Positions 34,311-43,320 of a DNA stretch of 64,000 nt are shown here, piece by piece. This DNA is from Mycobacterium sp. BK086 (lineage in GTDB: Bacteria; Actinomycetota; Actinomycetes; Mycobacteriales; Mycobacteriaceae). Position 1 is the first letter of the stretch, and every line of letters starts with the position of its first letter. The position numbers and the translations under genes are program-made. The stretch is from the NCBI GenBank assembly GCA_004362315.1, contig SNWL01000004.1, positions 868,001 to 932,000 of the forward strand. The letters are read 5' to 3'. The notes under the pieces were generated by a model. The model had not been told where the DNA came from and ran no database searches. It saw only the letters and a program-made list of their open reading frames with translations.

Positions 34311-36953
34311 CTAGCCTTCGCCGGTACTCTGATCTGTCCGTCCCACTGCCCAGTGCTTCAACCCTGTGGCAAGGTCATCCGCCTCGATCGGATGTGCATA
34401 CGAGAATCCTTGCTGCAGAACACATCCTGCCTCCCGAAGCCAGTCGGCCTGCTTCTGATTCTCGACACCCTCGGCGATCAGATCGACCTGCATACAGGCG
34501 GCCAGCGCAATCTGACTGCGCACCAACCGTTGCACGCCAGGGTTGTCATCGAGCTGCGCGACGAACGTGCGATCGATCTTCAGCCAATCGACGGGGATGT
34601 GCAGCAGGTTGGTCATGCTCGCGTGGTCGATGCCGAAATCGTCTATCGCCAAATTGAATCCGGCGTTGCGGGCACGCCGCAGGGCCAGACGCGCTGGCGC
34701 GGGATCACCGTAGAACGTCCGCTCGGTGAGTTCCAGACAGATCGTATCCGGAGGTATCCGGTTGTCTTGCTGCGCGGCGATCAGATCGTCGAGGAGGCTG
34801 CCGTCGAGAACGTGATCCGGCGACAGGTTGACATGCAGTTTCAAATCGCTTCGCCCTAGCGATGCAAAGTCCGCGAAGCTACGCGCGACGATCCAGCGGC
34901 TCAACGGACGGATCTGTCCCGCGCTCTCGGCCAAGGCGATGATGTCCGTAGCAGGCATCTCTTCGTCGCCGACCCGCCAGCGGACCAGGGCCTCGAGCCC
35001 GAAAAGCGCTCCGGTGGCCGAGTTTATGATCGGCTGATAGGCCATCCGGAACTCGGACCGCGCGATGGCGCCGGCCACCTCGGCTCGCAGGTCTACCTTT
35101 CCCTGGTGCCGCGACCCGATCAGGTCGGTGTAAAGCACACATTCGTCCAGCCGGTTCTTCTTCGATTCGAACATGGCCATGTCGGCCTGGGACAGCAGCT
35201 CCTCAGGCGTGTGCGCACTCCCGCCGAGACACGAAATGCCCATGCTCAGTGAGGGATTCAGAGTCACATTCTTACACCGCACGGGCTCTTCCTGGACCCG
35301 TTGCAAGATGCGGTTCCCCGCCGACACGGCCGCGCTGGTCGATGGCACCTCTTCGAACAGAACGATGAATTCGTCGCCGCCGATTCGGCAGACCAGGGCA
35401 TCGCTGCGCGCCGCAGCCCGCAGTCGCGCGGCGATCTCGACAAGCAACTCGTCGCCCGTGTCGTGACCGTAGGTGTCGTTGACCGCCTTGAACCTGTTCA
35501 CGTCCATGTACAGCAGCGCCGCGAGTTTTCCCTCGCCCCGCTGGCGGGCAAGCACCGCAAGTCGCTCATTCAGCTGTCGGCGATTGGCCAGATCCGTCAG
35601 GGGGTCGTGGCTTGCCAGATGGCTGATCACCAGCTGCGCCTGCTTGATCTCGGTCAGATCGTGGACCACGACCGCCACGTGCAGGTCGACCGAGTCGCCG
35701 ATGGGCGACAGCGTGATCAGGACATCGACGGGGCGCCGAGCGTTGGGCGCAAACGTCATCTCCATCGAAATCTCTTGGTGCGCCGCAAGGGTGAGGTCCA
35801 ACTGCTCACGCAACCGGTCCCGATCATGATCGACAGCGAGCTCCACAATGGACTGGCCGATCAACGAGTCGGAGTTGCCACCGAACAGCGCGGTGGCAGC
35901 CTTGTTGCAGCTACGAATGGCACCGGTGGCGTCGACGGCGAGGATCGCGTCAGCGGTTGCCTGCATGACCGCGGCGTACTCGGCTTGCACCCGAAACAGG
36001 GTCGCGTTGGATATCGCCAATGCGGCGGCGGCCGAAACGCCGCGGAACAACGCGGCTTCGACCTCCGAGAACGGGGGCCCATCGGTTCGACCGACACAGA
36101 CATAGCCCACGTGCTCACCGCGGGCCATCAACTCCTCGACCAACACCGCCGCATGCGGTGTCACGCCCTTGGCCACACCGGCCACCTGCTCGGCAAGCCA
36201 CGCCTGCACGGCTTCCGGCGTCCGATCCGAGTCCGGATCCGAGAACGAGTCGTGCCACTCGTTGTCTCGGACCGGGAGGCGCAGGAGGCATTCGGCCCCG
36301 AAAATCCTGCTCAACTCGATGACGATGGTCTTCTCCAGGGAGGCCAGATCCAGGCTGCCTTCGGTGAAGATGGTGGCCAGCCGCGCCCGGCGTCGCGCCA
36401 GGGCCAATTCCTCCCGCTGCCTGCTCTCGGCAGCACGGGCGATCTGCAGCTGCTGTTCGTGCAGCCGCGCGGCCTCGATCCGGAGCCGGGCGAAGGACCG
36501 GTCCAGCTCCAGGAGGGCCTTGACCTTCGCGTACAGCACCGCCGAGGAAACCGGCTTGAGCAGATAGTCGACGGCTCCGAGGTCGTAGCCGCGGTTCAGA
36601 TCTTTGTCGTCGGCCTGACCGGTCAGAAAGATGATCGGCGTCGACGCCAGCTCGTCGGCTTCCCGGATGAGTTGGGCGGTCTCGAATCCGCCCATACCGG
36701 GCATGTTGATGTCCAGAACGATGACCGCGACTTTGCGCTGCAGCAGCGCCGTGAGTGCCTCTTCACCCGAACCCGCTTGTACGAGCTCGCAATCCAGCGG
36801 GGTCAGGACTGTGCACAGCAGGTCGCGCAGTCGGGCGTCGTCGTCGACCACCAAAACTGTTTGTTTGCTCTCGATTGCCGCGGGCATGGGGGCGACGCCA
36901 TCCGTCAGCACGGGGACCGGTGATCCCTCCCGCGCCTCGTCCGGAACAAGCAC
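34311..36953 (-). CDS. REC-GAF-PAS-GGDEF-EAL c-di-GMP turnover protein
   Basis: An 880-residue response regulator for c-di-GMP. I choose the GTG at 36953, which has GGGGAGGA 7 bp upstream; a TTG at 36998 and an ATG at 36887 are alternatives. An N-terminal receiver (VLVVDDDARLRD, VIVLDINMPG) is followed by a GAF-like region, PAS (about 350-460), an intact GGDEF active site (RIGGDEFIVLFEE) and an intact EAL domain (LEALVRW, LELTER, DDFGID, AEGVEN). Both synthesis and degradation of c-di-GMP are possible, switched by phosphorylation from the adjacent hybrid kinase. It is the first gene of the operon. Confidence 0.92.
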   Translation of the reverse strand: MLVPDEAREGSPVPVLTDGVAPMPAAIESKQTVLVVDDDARLRDLLCTVLTPLDCELVQAGSGEEALTALLQRKVAVIVLDINMPGMGGFETAQLIREADELASTPIIFLTGQADDKDLNRGYDLGAVDYLLKPVSSAVLYAKVKALLELDRSFARLRIEAARLHEQQLQIARAAESRQREELALARRRARLATIFTEGSLDLASLEKTIVIELSRIFGAECLLRLPVRDNEWHDSFSDPDSDRTPEAVQAWLAEQVAGVAKGVTPHAAVLVEELMARGEHVGYVCVGRTDGPPFSEVEAALFRGVSAAAALAISNATLFRVQAEYAAVMQATADAILAVDATGAIRSCNKAATALFGGNSDSLIGQSIVELAVDHDRDRLREQLDLTLAAHQEISMEMTFAPNARRPVDVLITLSPIGDSVDLHVAVVVHDLTEIKQAQLVISHLASHDPLTDLANRRQLNERLAVLARQRGEGKLAALLYMDVNRFKAVNDTYGHDTGDELLVEIAARLRAAARSDALVCRIGGDEFIVLFEEVPSTSAAVSAGNRILQRVQEEPVRCKNVTLNPSLSMGISCLGGSAHTPEELLSQADMAMFESKKNRLDECVLYTDLIGSRHQGKVDLRAEVAGAIARSEFRMAYQPIINSATGALFGLEALVRWRVGDEEMPATDIIALAESAGQIRPLSRWIVARSFADFASLGRSDLKLHVNLSPDHVLDGSLLDDLIAAQQDNRIPPDTICLELTERTFYGDPAPARLALRRARNAGFNLAIDDFGIDHASMTNLLHIPVDWLKIDRTFVAQLDDNPGVQRLVRSQIALAACMQVDLIAEGVENQKQADWLREAGCVLQQGFSYAHPIEADDLATGLKHWAVGRTDQSTGEG

Positions 36954-37072
36954 CCCGACGTCCTCCCCCAAGACCTCTACACGACGTTTCGTACACAATT
37001 GTGCGCTCGGTCAGCCCTTCCCAGGACGCCGATTGCGAAGTTCAGTGATTCAGCAAATCGAAGACAGCGGCG

Positions 37073-38476
37073 TCATTCTTTCCCGTGCTTGATGTGTTCG
37101 ACGGGTGTGCCCTCCTCGGCCAGCGTCTCTTCTTCGATACGCATCGTCAGCTGCTCGGTGAATCCCTTGGTCAGGACGAGCAGTACGACGATCCCGATCG
37201 CCAGCCAGATCCCGCCGTACAGCAGCGCATCGAAATGCAGGTTGATCCACAGCGCCCCGGTGAGCAACATGCCGATCGCCGGCAGGACGATATTGGTGAA
37301 AATCTCCTTCGGTGTGCGCCGCTTCTTCATGCGGAAAGCGAAGAACACGATGATGGTCAGGTTCACCACGGTGAAGGCGATGAGCGCCCCGAAGTTGATC
37401 ATCGAGGAGGCGAATTCGAGGGTGAACTTCACCGCCAGCAATGACACGATCCCGACGATGATCACCGCGTGTGTCGGCGTGAGGAAGCTCGGGTGGATGT
37501 AGGACAGGAACCGGCCGAATCGACCCTTGCCGTTACGGCCCATCACGTAGATCATCCGCGCGACGCTCGCGTGCGAGGCGAGGCTCGAGGCGACCACCGC
37601 AGCGAGGGCCGCTGACACGAAGAAGACCTTGAACAGCATGCCGCCGACCTTCAACGCCATTTCGGGCAGCGTGTCGTCGGTGACCTCGAAGCCGTCGAGC
37701 GTCGGGAACACCGACTGGGCGAACCACGCCGCCGCGAAGAAGATGGCACCGCCGATGAGCAGCGCCAGCACGATCGCCCTGGGCACGACATCCGGGGACT
37801 TGGCTTCCTCGGCGTACATCGTGATCGCGTCGAAGCCGATGAACGAGAAGCACACGACGGTCGCGCCGGCGATCACCGCCTGCATCTCCACGCCCTCATG
37901 CACGAGCGGGTCGAGGGTGAAGATCGTGCCGTGGCCGACCCCCTTGCTCAGCGCCACCGACGCCAAGACGAGGAAGGCACCGATGAGCACCACCTGGAAC
38001 ACCACCAGGATGCCGTTGACCCGCGACGTGCCTTTCATGCTCAGGTAGTTCAGTGCGGTGATGCCGCCGACGTAGGCGATGACGAAAAGCCATGACGGAG
38101 CCGACGGGAAGAACGATTCGAAGTAGATCCGCGCGATGACCGCGTTCACCATCGGCAGCAACAAGTAGTCCAGCAGCGAGGACCAGCCGACCACGAATCC
38201 GAAGTTCGGATGGATGGTTTCCGACGCGTAGGTGTAGGCCGAGCCGGCCGACGGATAGACGCGGGTCATCCGGCCGTAGCTGATGGCGGTGAACACCATC
38301 GCGACCAGCGCGACGATATAGGCCAGCGGCACCACCCCGTTCGTCTCACCCGAGACGATCCCGAAGGTGTCAAAGACCGTCATGGGCGTCATGTAGCCCA
38401 GGCCCAGGCCGACGATGGCCCACAAGCCGAGCGACCTCGACAGATGCGACTTGGGCGCAGATATGCTCGCAGACAA
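37073..38476 (-). CDS. APC-family amino acid/polyamine permease
   Basis: A 467-residue permease with about 12 membrane helices. I start at the TTG at 38476 (LSASISAPKSH) behind AAGGG, because the open frame continues far upstream through the universal-stress gene. Motifs include LGLWAIVGLGLGYMTPMTVFDTFG (helix 1), YPSAGSAYTYASE and the helix 6 region FSFIGFDAITMYAEEAK, typical of the APC superfamily (PuuP/PotE-like). It probably imports or exchanges an amino acid or polyamine by proton symport. It is 5 bp downstream of a two-domain universal stress protein, a common transporter-USP pairing. Confidence 0.88.
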   Translation of the reverse strand: MSASISAPKSHLSRSLGLWAIVGLGLGYMTPMTVFDTFGIVSGETNGVVPLAYIVALVAMVFTAISYGRMTRVYPSAGSAYTYASETIHPNFGFVVGWSSLLDYLLLPMVNAVIARIYFESFFPSAPSWLFVIAYVGGITALNYLSMKGTSRVNGILVVFQVVLIGAFLVLASVALSKGVGHGTIFTLDPLVHEGVEMQAVIAGATVVCFSFIGFDAITMYAEEAKSPDVVPRAIVLALLIGGAIFFAAAWFAQSVFPTLDGFEVTDDTLPEMALKVGGMLFKVFFVSAALAAVVASSLASHASVARMIYVMGRNGKGRFGRFLSYIHPSFLTPTHAVIIVGIVSLLAVKFTLEFASSMINFGALIAFTVVNLTIIVFFAFRMKKRRTPKEIFTNIVLPAIGMLLTGALWINLHFDALLYGGIWLAIGIVVLLVLTKGFTEQLTMRIEEETLAEEGTPVEHIKHGKE

Positions 38477-38481
38477 GGCTT

Positions 38482-39336
38482 TTACCCTTCTTGACGGGGG
38501 ACGACGACCAGTGGGACATGCAAGACCCGCAGCATCTTCGCCGCCGTCGAGCCGAGGAACAGCCGTCTGGGTTGAGCCAGCCGGCTGGAGCCGACCATGA
38601 TGAGATCGCCGTCGCGCCAGTCGAGCTTCTCGACCGCCGCCTCCACCGTGGCACCATCGGCGACCACCACCGAGACCGGGAATCCCTGCGGCAGCGAGGA
38701 CCTGGCGGCGGCCAGCGTTGCCGCCGCGTGGTCGATCGCCTGTTGCCGAATCGCCTGCGGGCCGGTCTCGTTCCTCGAGCCGTACTGGTCCTGCGGGACA
38801 AGCGAGACCAGCCGCAACGGAGTCCCCGCTGCGGTACTGACGCGCACGGCGAGATCGAGCAGATGCTCGGCGCCCGGTCGCGTGCCCACCGCGCAGGTGA
38901 CGCTGCGGATTCGTTCGACGTCCGAGTGCCGCAGGCCCCGCGGTGCGACGACGACGGGGACCGGCGCCGAGTGCAGGAGTTCGTTGACGACGGAGCCGAG
39001 GGAGAATCCCCCCGCCAGGCCGCCACCCGATCCGCCGACGACGATCGCCGCCGCGCCCAGGCGCTCGGCTTCGTGGCTGATGCCCTCGGCGAAGGATTCG
39101 TGGAAGCTCACGTGGGTGTGCGCGGTGATGTCGTCGGGCACCGATTTCAATGCGTCGTCGAGCCATTGCTCGGCCTGGTCGCCGAGCTCGCCCTGGTATT
39201 CCATGTTCAGGGGAACGGGAACCGGCAGCACCGCGCAGATGTCAAGTTCGGCATCGAACGATCTGGCCAGCCGCACACCAAGTGCCAGTGCGTCGGCACC
39301 GCCAGGGGTGGCGAGGTATCCGATGAGCAGTCTCAC
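38482..39336 (-). CDS. Universal stress protein, two USP domains
   Basis: A 284-residue tandem USP with a GTG start. Domain 1 (residues 1-135) ends VVVGGSGGGLAGGFSLGSVVNELLHSAPVPVVV, and domain 2 (about 145-284) ends IMVGSSRLAQPRRLFLGSTAAKMLRVLHVPLVVVP. Both carry the G-x2-G-x9-G(S/T) ATP-binding pattern, at least approximately. USP pairs commonly bind ATP or cAMP and modulate transporters. It lies 5 bp before the permease on the same transcript. A 12-bp perfect palindrome sits 17 bp upstream of its start. Confidence 0.9.
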   Translation of the reverse strand: MRLLIGYLATPGGADALALGVRLARSFDAELDICAVLPVPVPLNMEYQGELGDQAEQWLDDALKSVPDDITAHTHVSFHESFAEGISHEAERLGAAAIVVGGSGGGLAGGFSLGSVVNELLHSAPVPVVVAPRGLRHSDVERIRSVTCAVGTRPGAEHLLDLAVRVSTAAGTPLRLVSLVPQDQYGSRNETGPQAIRQQAIDHAAATLAAARSSLPQGFPVSVVVADGATVEAAVEKLDWRDGDLIMVGSSRLAQPRRLFLGSTAAKMLRVLHVPLVVVPRQEG

Positions 39337-39352
39337 CGGGTCAAATTAGCTG

Positions 39353-39364
39353 AAGTCCGGACTT
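39353..39364. promoter_or_regulatory. 12-bp perfect palindrome upstream of universal stress gene
   Basis: AAGTCCGGACTT lies in the 31-bp gap between the MFS stop and the USP start, 17 bp before the GTG. It could be an operator for the USP-permease unit or a weak terminator of the MFS gene. It shares the GGACTT core of DosR-type boxes but does not match that consensus. Confidence 0.4.
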
Positions 39365-39367
39365 TAT

Positions 39368-40600
39368 TCAGAAGTTTGACGTGTTGCTCTCCGCATGATC
39401 CGAAACAGCTGGTACGGCAACACGTTTCGAGGATAGACCCCGGATGCCGCGCAGGCCGGCGACGACGGCCGCAGCGGCGCTGAGCACGATCATCGGAGCG
39501 GTGGCCCCGACGACAGGCTCGATCGCGACCAGCAGCACCGGCAGACCGAAGCCCAGGTAGGTGACCGCCCAGAAGATGCCGGTCAACGTTCCGCGCAGCC
39601 GCGGTGGTGACCGGGTTTCCACATCGACCAGGCCCTGCCGCAGGCACAAGCCGTAGGCGATGCCGAGCACGAGCGCGACGGCGACGAAGACGGCCAGTGC
39701 CGGCCTTGGTCCCGCCGCGGCGACGGCGCCGAATCCGATTGCGGCGGCCAGCGCTCCGACTGCCCCGGCCCGCGGACCCCAGGCCCGGCGCCGGGCGATC
39801 ATCTGGATGACGACACCTGACGTCAGCGTCAGCGCCGCGGCCATCCCTGGCAGCAACGGACCGTTGACGAGGTAGTGCATCCGCTCGACCATTGTCACCA
39901 TTGCCACTGTCGCGCTGGCGAAAACCCACACCGCCAACGGCAATGCCGCACCGAGTGCGGCCGCCACCCCTTGTCCGGTACCCGCCTCCGCGGGAACATG
40001 CGGCCCGGACACGAACGGGGCAGACGCCTCGGCTGCGTGCGTCAGGACGACGCCGGCCAGCACCGCACTGACAGACAAACCGACCGAGACCGCGAACGGG
40101 ACATCGGCCGGCGCAGTCGTGAATTGGGCGAGCAGCGCGGAAATGACGGGACCGCAACCGAATCCGGCGCTCAGCGACACACCGGCGAGCACCGAACCCG
40201 CACCGCCGCCGAGATCTGCGCTCCACGCGGTGCCTGCGCTCATCGCCACCCCGACACCCACGCCGACGATGAGCCTGCCAACGAACACTCCTGTTTGGTC
40301 GTGCCAGCAGAGCAACGTGAGATTTCCCAGGCCTGCGACGACGGCACCGGACAGCAACAGAGGCCTACGGCCCCACCGGTCGGACAGTGTTCCGCCACCG
40401 AGCAAACCGGGCAGCAAGCCGACCGCATAAATGCCGAATGCGCCGTCAAGCGTTGCCCGGCCAAGTCCCTCGCTGCGAGCCAGCACCGGCAGCAATGCGG
40501 TGAAGTGGTTCGCCGCCCAACCCGTGACGAACAGCACCGCCAACACCGCAGGCAAGACGGCACGCTCCCGTGTCGCGGGCTGATCGTGTGCCTGCCCCAT
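39368..40600 (-). CDS. MFS transporter
   Basis: A 410-residue major facilitator protein from the ATG at 40600 (MGQAHDQPATRERAV); the frame open to 40981 overlaps the divergent gene. About 12 helices are visible, with the MFS signature GTLSDRWGRRPLLLSGA after helix 2 and FVGRLIVGVGVGVAMSAG in helix 4. It is probably a drug or metabolite exporter of the DHA1-like type. It is divergent from the EAL-GGDEF gene, with about 100 bp between. Confidence 0.88.
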   Translation of the reverse strand: MGQAHDQPATRERAVLPAVLAVLFVTGWAANHFTALLPVLARSEGLGRATLDGAFGIYAVGLLPGLLGGGTLSDRWGRRPLLLSGAVVAGLGNLTLLCWHDQTGVFVGRLIVGVGVGVAMSAGTAWSADLGGGAGSVLAGVSLSAGFGCGPVISALLAQFTTAPADVPFAVSVGLSVSAVLAGVVLTHAAEASAPFVSGPHVPAEAGTGQGVAAALGAALPLAVWVFASATVAMVTMVERMHYLVNGPLLPGMAAALTLTSGVVIQMIARRRAWGPRAGAVGALAAAIGFGAVAAAGPRPALAVFVAVALVLGIAYGLCLRQGLVDVETRSPPRLRGTLTGIFWAVTYLGFGLPVLLVAIEPVVGATAPMIVLSAAAAVVAGLRGIRGLSSKRVAVPAVSDHAESNTSNF

Positions 40601-40703
40601 CGTTCGCCGCCTCCAGGTCCGTGAAAGTCGCTTCTCGCGCAACAGCGGTATCGACCCTGGCATTCCGGTGCAGATTAGCTGGCAGTGCGGTCTACTAGTG
40701 GCT

Positions 40704-42821
40704 ATGCGGTTCGAGGGGGACGGCGAGCCTCTCTCAGACGACGGGCCAGAGATTCCCGTCGAACTTGTCCGTACCCTGTTGAGCCTGCTGCGGAGCCGGC
40801 TCGGTCTTGACACCGCCTGGCTTTCCTCCTTTCGCGACGGAATGCAAACGATGGAGGTGCTCGACGGCGATACCGCGGCGGTGAATCTCTCGGCGGGTGA
40901 CCGAGCGTCACTGTCCGATTCGTATTGCGTGCGGGTTATCGACGGACGGTTGCCCGCGATCATTCCGGACACCGCCGCCAATCAGACGACCGCCGCACTG
41001 CCGGTCACCGGCGACTGGAATCTCGGCGCCTACGTGGGTGTGCCGGTGCTCAGCCCTGCCGGCGCGACGGTCGGGATGGTGTGCGCGGTCAGCCGTCACG
41101 CCAAGCCATACCTTGCCGATATCGACCTGCGCGTCGTCAGACAGGTCGCCGAGCTCATCGGGACGCTGATCGAGTCCCCGAACAAGGGACCGGATACCAC
41201 CGCCGCGCAGCGCGCAGCCATCCGAAAAGTGGTGTACCAGCGAGACTTCGAGGTGGTATTCCAACCTGTCCATGATGTGACGTCGGGAAAGGTGATGGGT
41301 GTCGAGGCGCTCGCCCGGTTCCCACGCGCACCGTTCCGCCCCGATGCCTTTCTGGCCCAGGCAGCACTGCTGGGTCTGGGAATCGAATTGGAGACGGCCA
41401 TTCTGGCGCGAGTCATCTCCCTGGTGCCGCGGCTGCCGGAAGAGATCTTCGTCGCGATGAACCTCTCGCCGGGAGCGGCGCTGGTCGCTCCGTGGGCACA
41501 GATGCTCGCCGACGTCGACCCCTCGCGAATTGTGCTGGAACTCACCGAACATGACGCCGTCCTGGACTACGGTGCGCTGGACGAAGCCCTCGAACCGTGC
41601 CGGTCACGGGGCGTCCGGATCGCGGTCGACGACGTTGGCGCCGGGTTCTCCTCCTTCTCGCACGTGCTGGAGTTGAGTCCGGAGTTCGTCAAGATCGACC
41701 AGTCGATCACCCGACATATCGACGTCGACGACGCCCGGCGGCGACTCGCCCACGCAATCGCCGAACTCGCCGGGCAGATGGGCGCGACCGTGATCGCCGA
41801 AGGTGTTGAGAGCCAAGGCGAACTCGACACCGTGGCCGCGGTCGGGATCGGGGCGGTTCAGGGGTTCTACCTCAGCCGGCCACGGCCGCTCGGGCACGGC
41901 TTCGAGCCCGCCGAGGTCACCGCGGAGCCCGCCGACCTGCTTCACACGGAAGTCGACCTGCTCGGCGAGCGTCGATTCGAACTGGCGCTTGCGCATTCAC
42001 CGATCGGCATGGCCGTCGTCGGGCTGGACGGCACGTTCCTGCGTACCAATCGTGCATTGCGCGCGATGCTCGGATACAGCAAGTGGGAGCTGGCCGAACT
42101 CACGTTCCAGGAGATCACCCACCCCGATGACCTCGATGCCGATGTGACCTTGCTCAAGGAATGTCTGGACGGCCGTCGGCGCTCCTACCGGATCGACAAG
42201 CGCTACATCGCGGCGGACGGGAGCATCGTGTGGGGGGCACTGACCGTCGTCATCGTGCACGCGCCCCGAGATCGCCCGCGTTACTTCGTATCTCAGATCG
42301 TCGATGTGACAGCCGACCGCATCCGCGAGGCGGACCTGGCCCGTCAGGCCGCCACCGACCCCCTCACCGCGATCGCCAACCGGTCGGCCGGCTGGAACCG
42401 CCTCGAACAGCTCGAAGCCAGTGGGGCGGGGTACGGCGTTCTGTTCTGCGATATCGAGCGGTTCAAAGCAGTGAACGATCAGTGCGGACACCGCGCCGGT
42501 GACCGGCTACTGGTGGAGGTGGCCTGCCGCCTGCGCGATGCCGCCAGTGACAACGACATCGTCGCCCGTTGGGGTGGCGACGAATTCTTGGTCATCACCG
42601 ACACCGTCGACGAAAACGAGCTCGCCCGGATGGCCGACCAGATCACCGGCGAATTGGACAGCATGCCGGTCACCCTCGGCGACGGCACGCAGATCCCGGT
42701 TGGCGTGACGATCGGAAGCGCGGCCCACGTTGCGGGCGACGGGCGCTCGATCGACACCGTGCTCGATTTGGCTGACCGCGCCATGTACGAGAAGCGGCAG
42801 CACCGAAACGGCGGGCGCTAA
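40704..42821 (+). CDS. GAF-EAL-PAS-GGDEF c-di-GMP turnover protein
   Basis: A 705-residue cytosolic protein, ATG at 40704. An N-terminal GAF-like domain (LGAYVGVPVLSPAGATVGMVCAV) is followed by EAL (VEALARF, MNLSPGA, LELTEHD, DDVGAGFSS, KIDQSIT, AEGVES), PAS (LAHSPIGMAVVGLDGTFLRTN) and C-terminal GGDEF (RWGGDEFLVI). The EAL-before-GGDEF order is the reverse of the usual. Both catalytic signatures look intact, although EAL loop 6 reads DDVGAG rather than DDFGTG. It is the second c-di-GMP enzyme in this window and is not in the kinase operon. Confidence 0.9.
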   Translation: MRFEGDGEPLSDDGPEIPVELVRTLLSLLRSRLGLDTAWLSSFRDGMQTMEVLDGDTAAVNLSAGDRASLSDSYCVRVIDGRLPAIIPDTAANQTTAALPVTGDWNLGAYVGVPVLSPAGATVGMVCAVSRHAKPYLADIDLRVVRQVAELIGTLIESPNKGPDTTAAQRAAIRKVVYQRDFEVVFQPVHDVTSGKVMGVEALARFPRAPFRPDAFLAQAALLGLGIELETAILARVISLVPRLPEEIFVAMNLSPGAALVAPWAQMLADVDPSRIVLELTEHDAVLDYGALDEALEPCRSRGVRIAVDDVGAGFSSFSHVLELSPEFVKIDQSITRHIDVDDARRRLAHAIAELAGQMGATVIAEGVESQGELDTVAAVGIGAVQGFYLSRPRPLGHGFEPAEVTAEPADLLHTEVDLLGERRFELALAHSPIGMAVVGLDGTFLRTNRALRAMLGYSKWELAELTFQEITHPDDLDADVTLLKECLDGRRRSYRIDKRYIAADGSIVWGALTVVIVHAPRDRPRYFVSQIVDVTADRIREADLARQAATDPLTAIANRSAGWNRLEQLEASGAGYGVLFCDIERFKAVNDQCGHRAGDRLLVEVACRLRDAASDNDIVARWGGDEFLVITDTVDENELARMADQITGELDSMPVTLGDGTQIPVGVTIGSAAHVAGDGRSIDTVLDLADRAMYEKRQHRNGGR

Positions 42822-42840
42822 CCGGCGGTGACGACCAAAG

Positions 42841-43320
42841 TCATTTGCTGCCAACGGCAGTGAACTCGTCGGTCGACTCGTCGTCCAGCACGGCGATATC
42901 CCGCAGCTTGCCCTTCATGCCCGCGACACGACGCAGCTGAGCGGCCATGTTCATCGAGGTAAGCATCGGGATGCCGCCGATGAAGGTCCGGAACGACGGA
43001 TGGCCACCGTCGAGGTGCAGCATGAACAGGCACCCCACCACGTAGAAGAAGCCCATGGTGAACAGCGCGGCAGGGATCGCGTAGGCCAGCGGCGAACGAG
43101 CGTCGGCGACCAGTTCGGACGCGTAGTCGAATTCGTCGCGCGTAAGTGGTTCGCGTTTACGGACTTTGGCCAGCACCGCCTTGTGGGCGCCTATCTGGTC
43201 ACCCATCGGATGCGAGGTCCGCCGTTCCAACCGGGTGATGTAGACGAAGACGCACGTGGCAAAGACGACCGCCAAGACGGCGGCGAGAATGGTCAGATCA
43301 CCCCACGGGCCGAGGTTCAC
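42841..43320 (-). CDS. Small membrane protein coupled to mmpL
   Basis: A 159-residue protein whose GTG start overlaps the mmpL stop by 4 bp (GTGA). Hydrophobic segments are LTILAAVLAVVFATCVFVYI near the N terminus and LAYAIPAALFTMGFFYVVGCLFML in the middle, with a charged cytoplasmic loop between and a charged tail. No family is recognised. Tight coupling to mmpS-mmpL suggests it assembles with, or modulates, that transporter. The first mmpS-mmpL pair has no such third gene. Confidence 0.75.
   Translation of the reverse strand: MNLGPWGDLTILAAVLAVVFATCVFVYITRLERRTSHPMGDQIGAHKAVLAKVRKREPLTRDEFDYASELVADARSPLAYAIPAALFTMGFFYVVGCLFMLHLDGGHPSFRTFIGGIPMLTSMNMAAQLRRVAGMKGKLRDIAVLDDESTDEFTAVGSK

Noticed and set aside
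35301-36923. Plus-strand open frame of 540 codons
   Set aside because: Antisense to the REC-GGDEF-EAL gene, which shows intact catalytic motifs.
38477-39166. N-terminal extension of the permease (to 697 aa)
   Set aside because: It overlaps the universal stress gene out of frame and is Arg-rich; the TTG at 38476 has a ribosome site and starts a normal APC N terminus.
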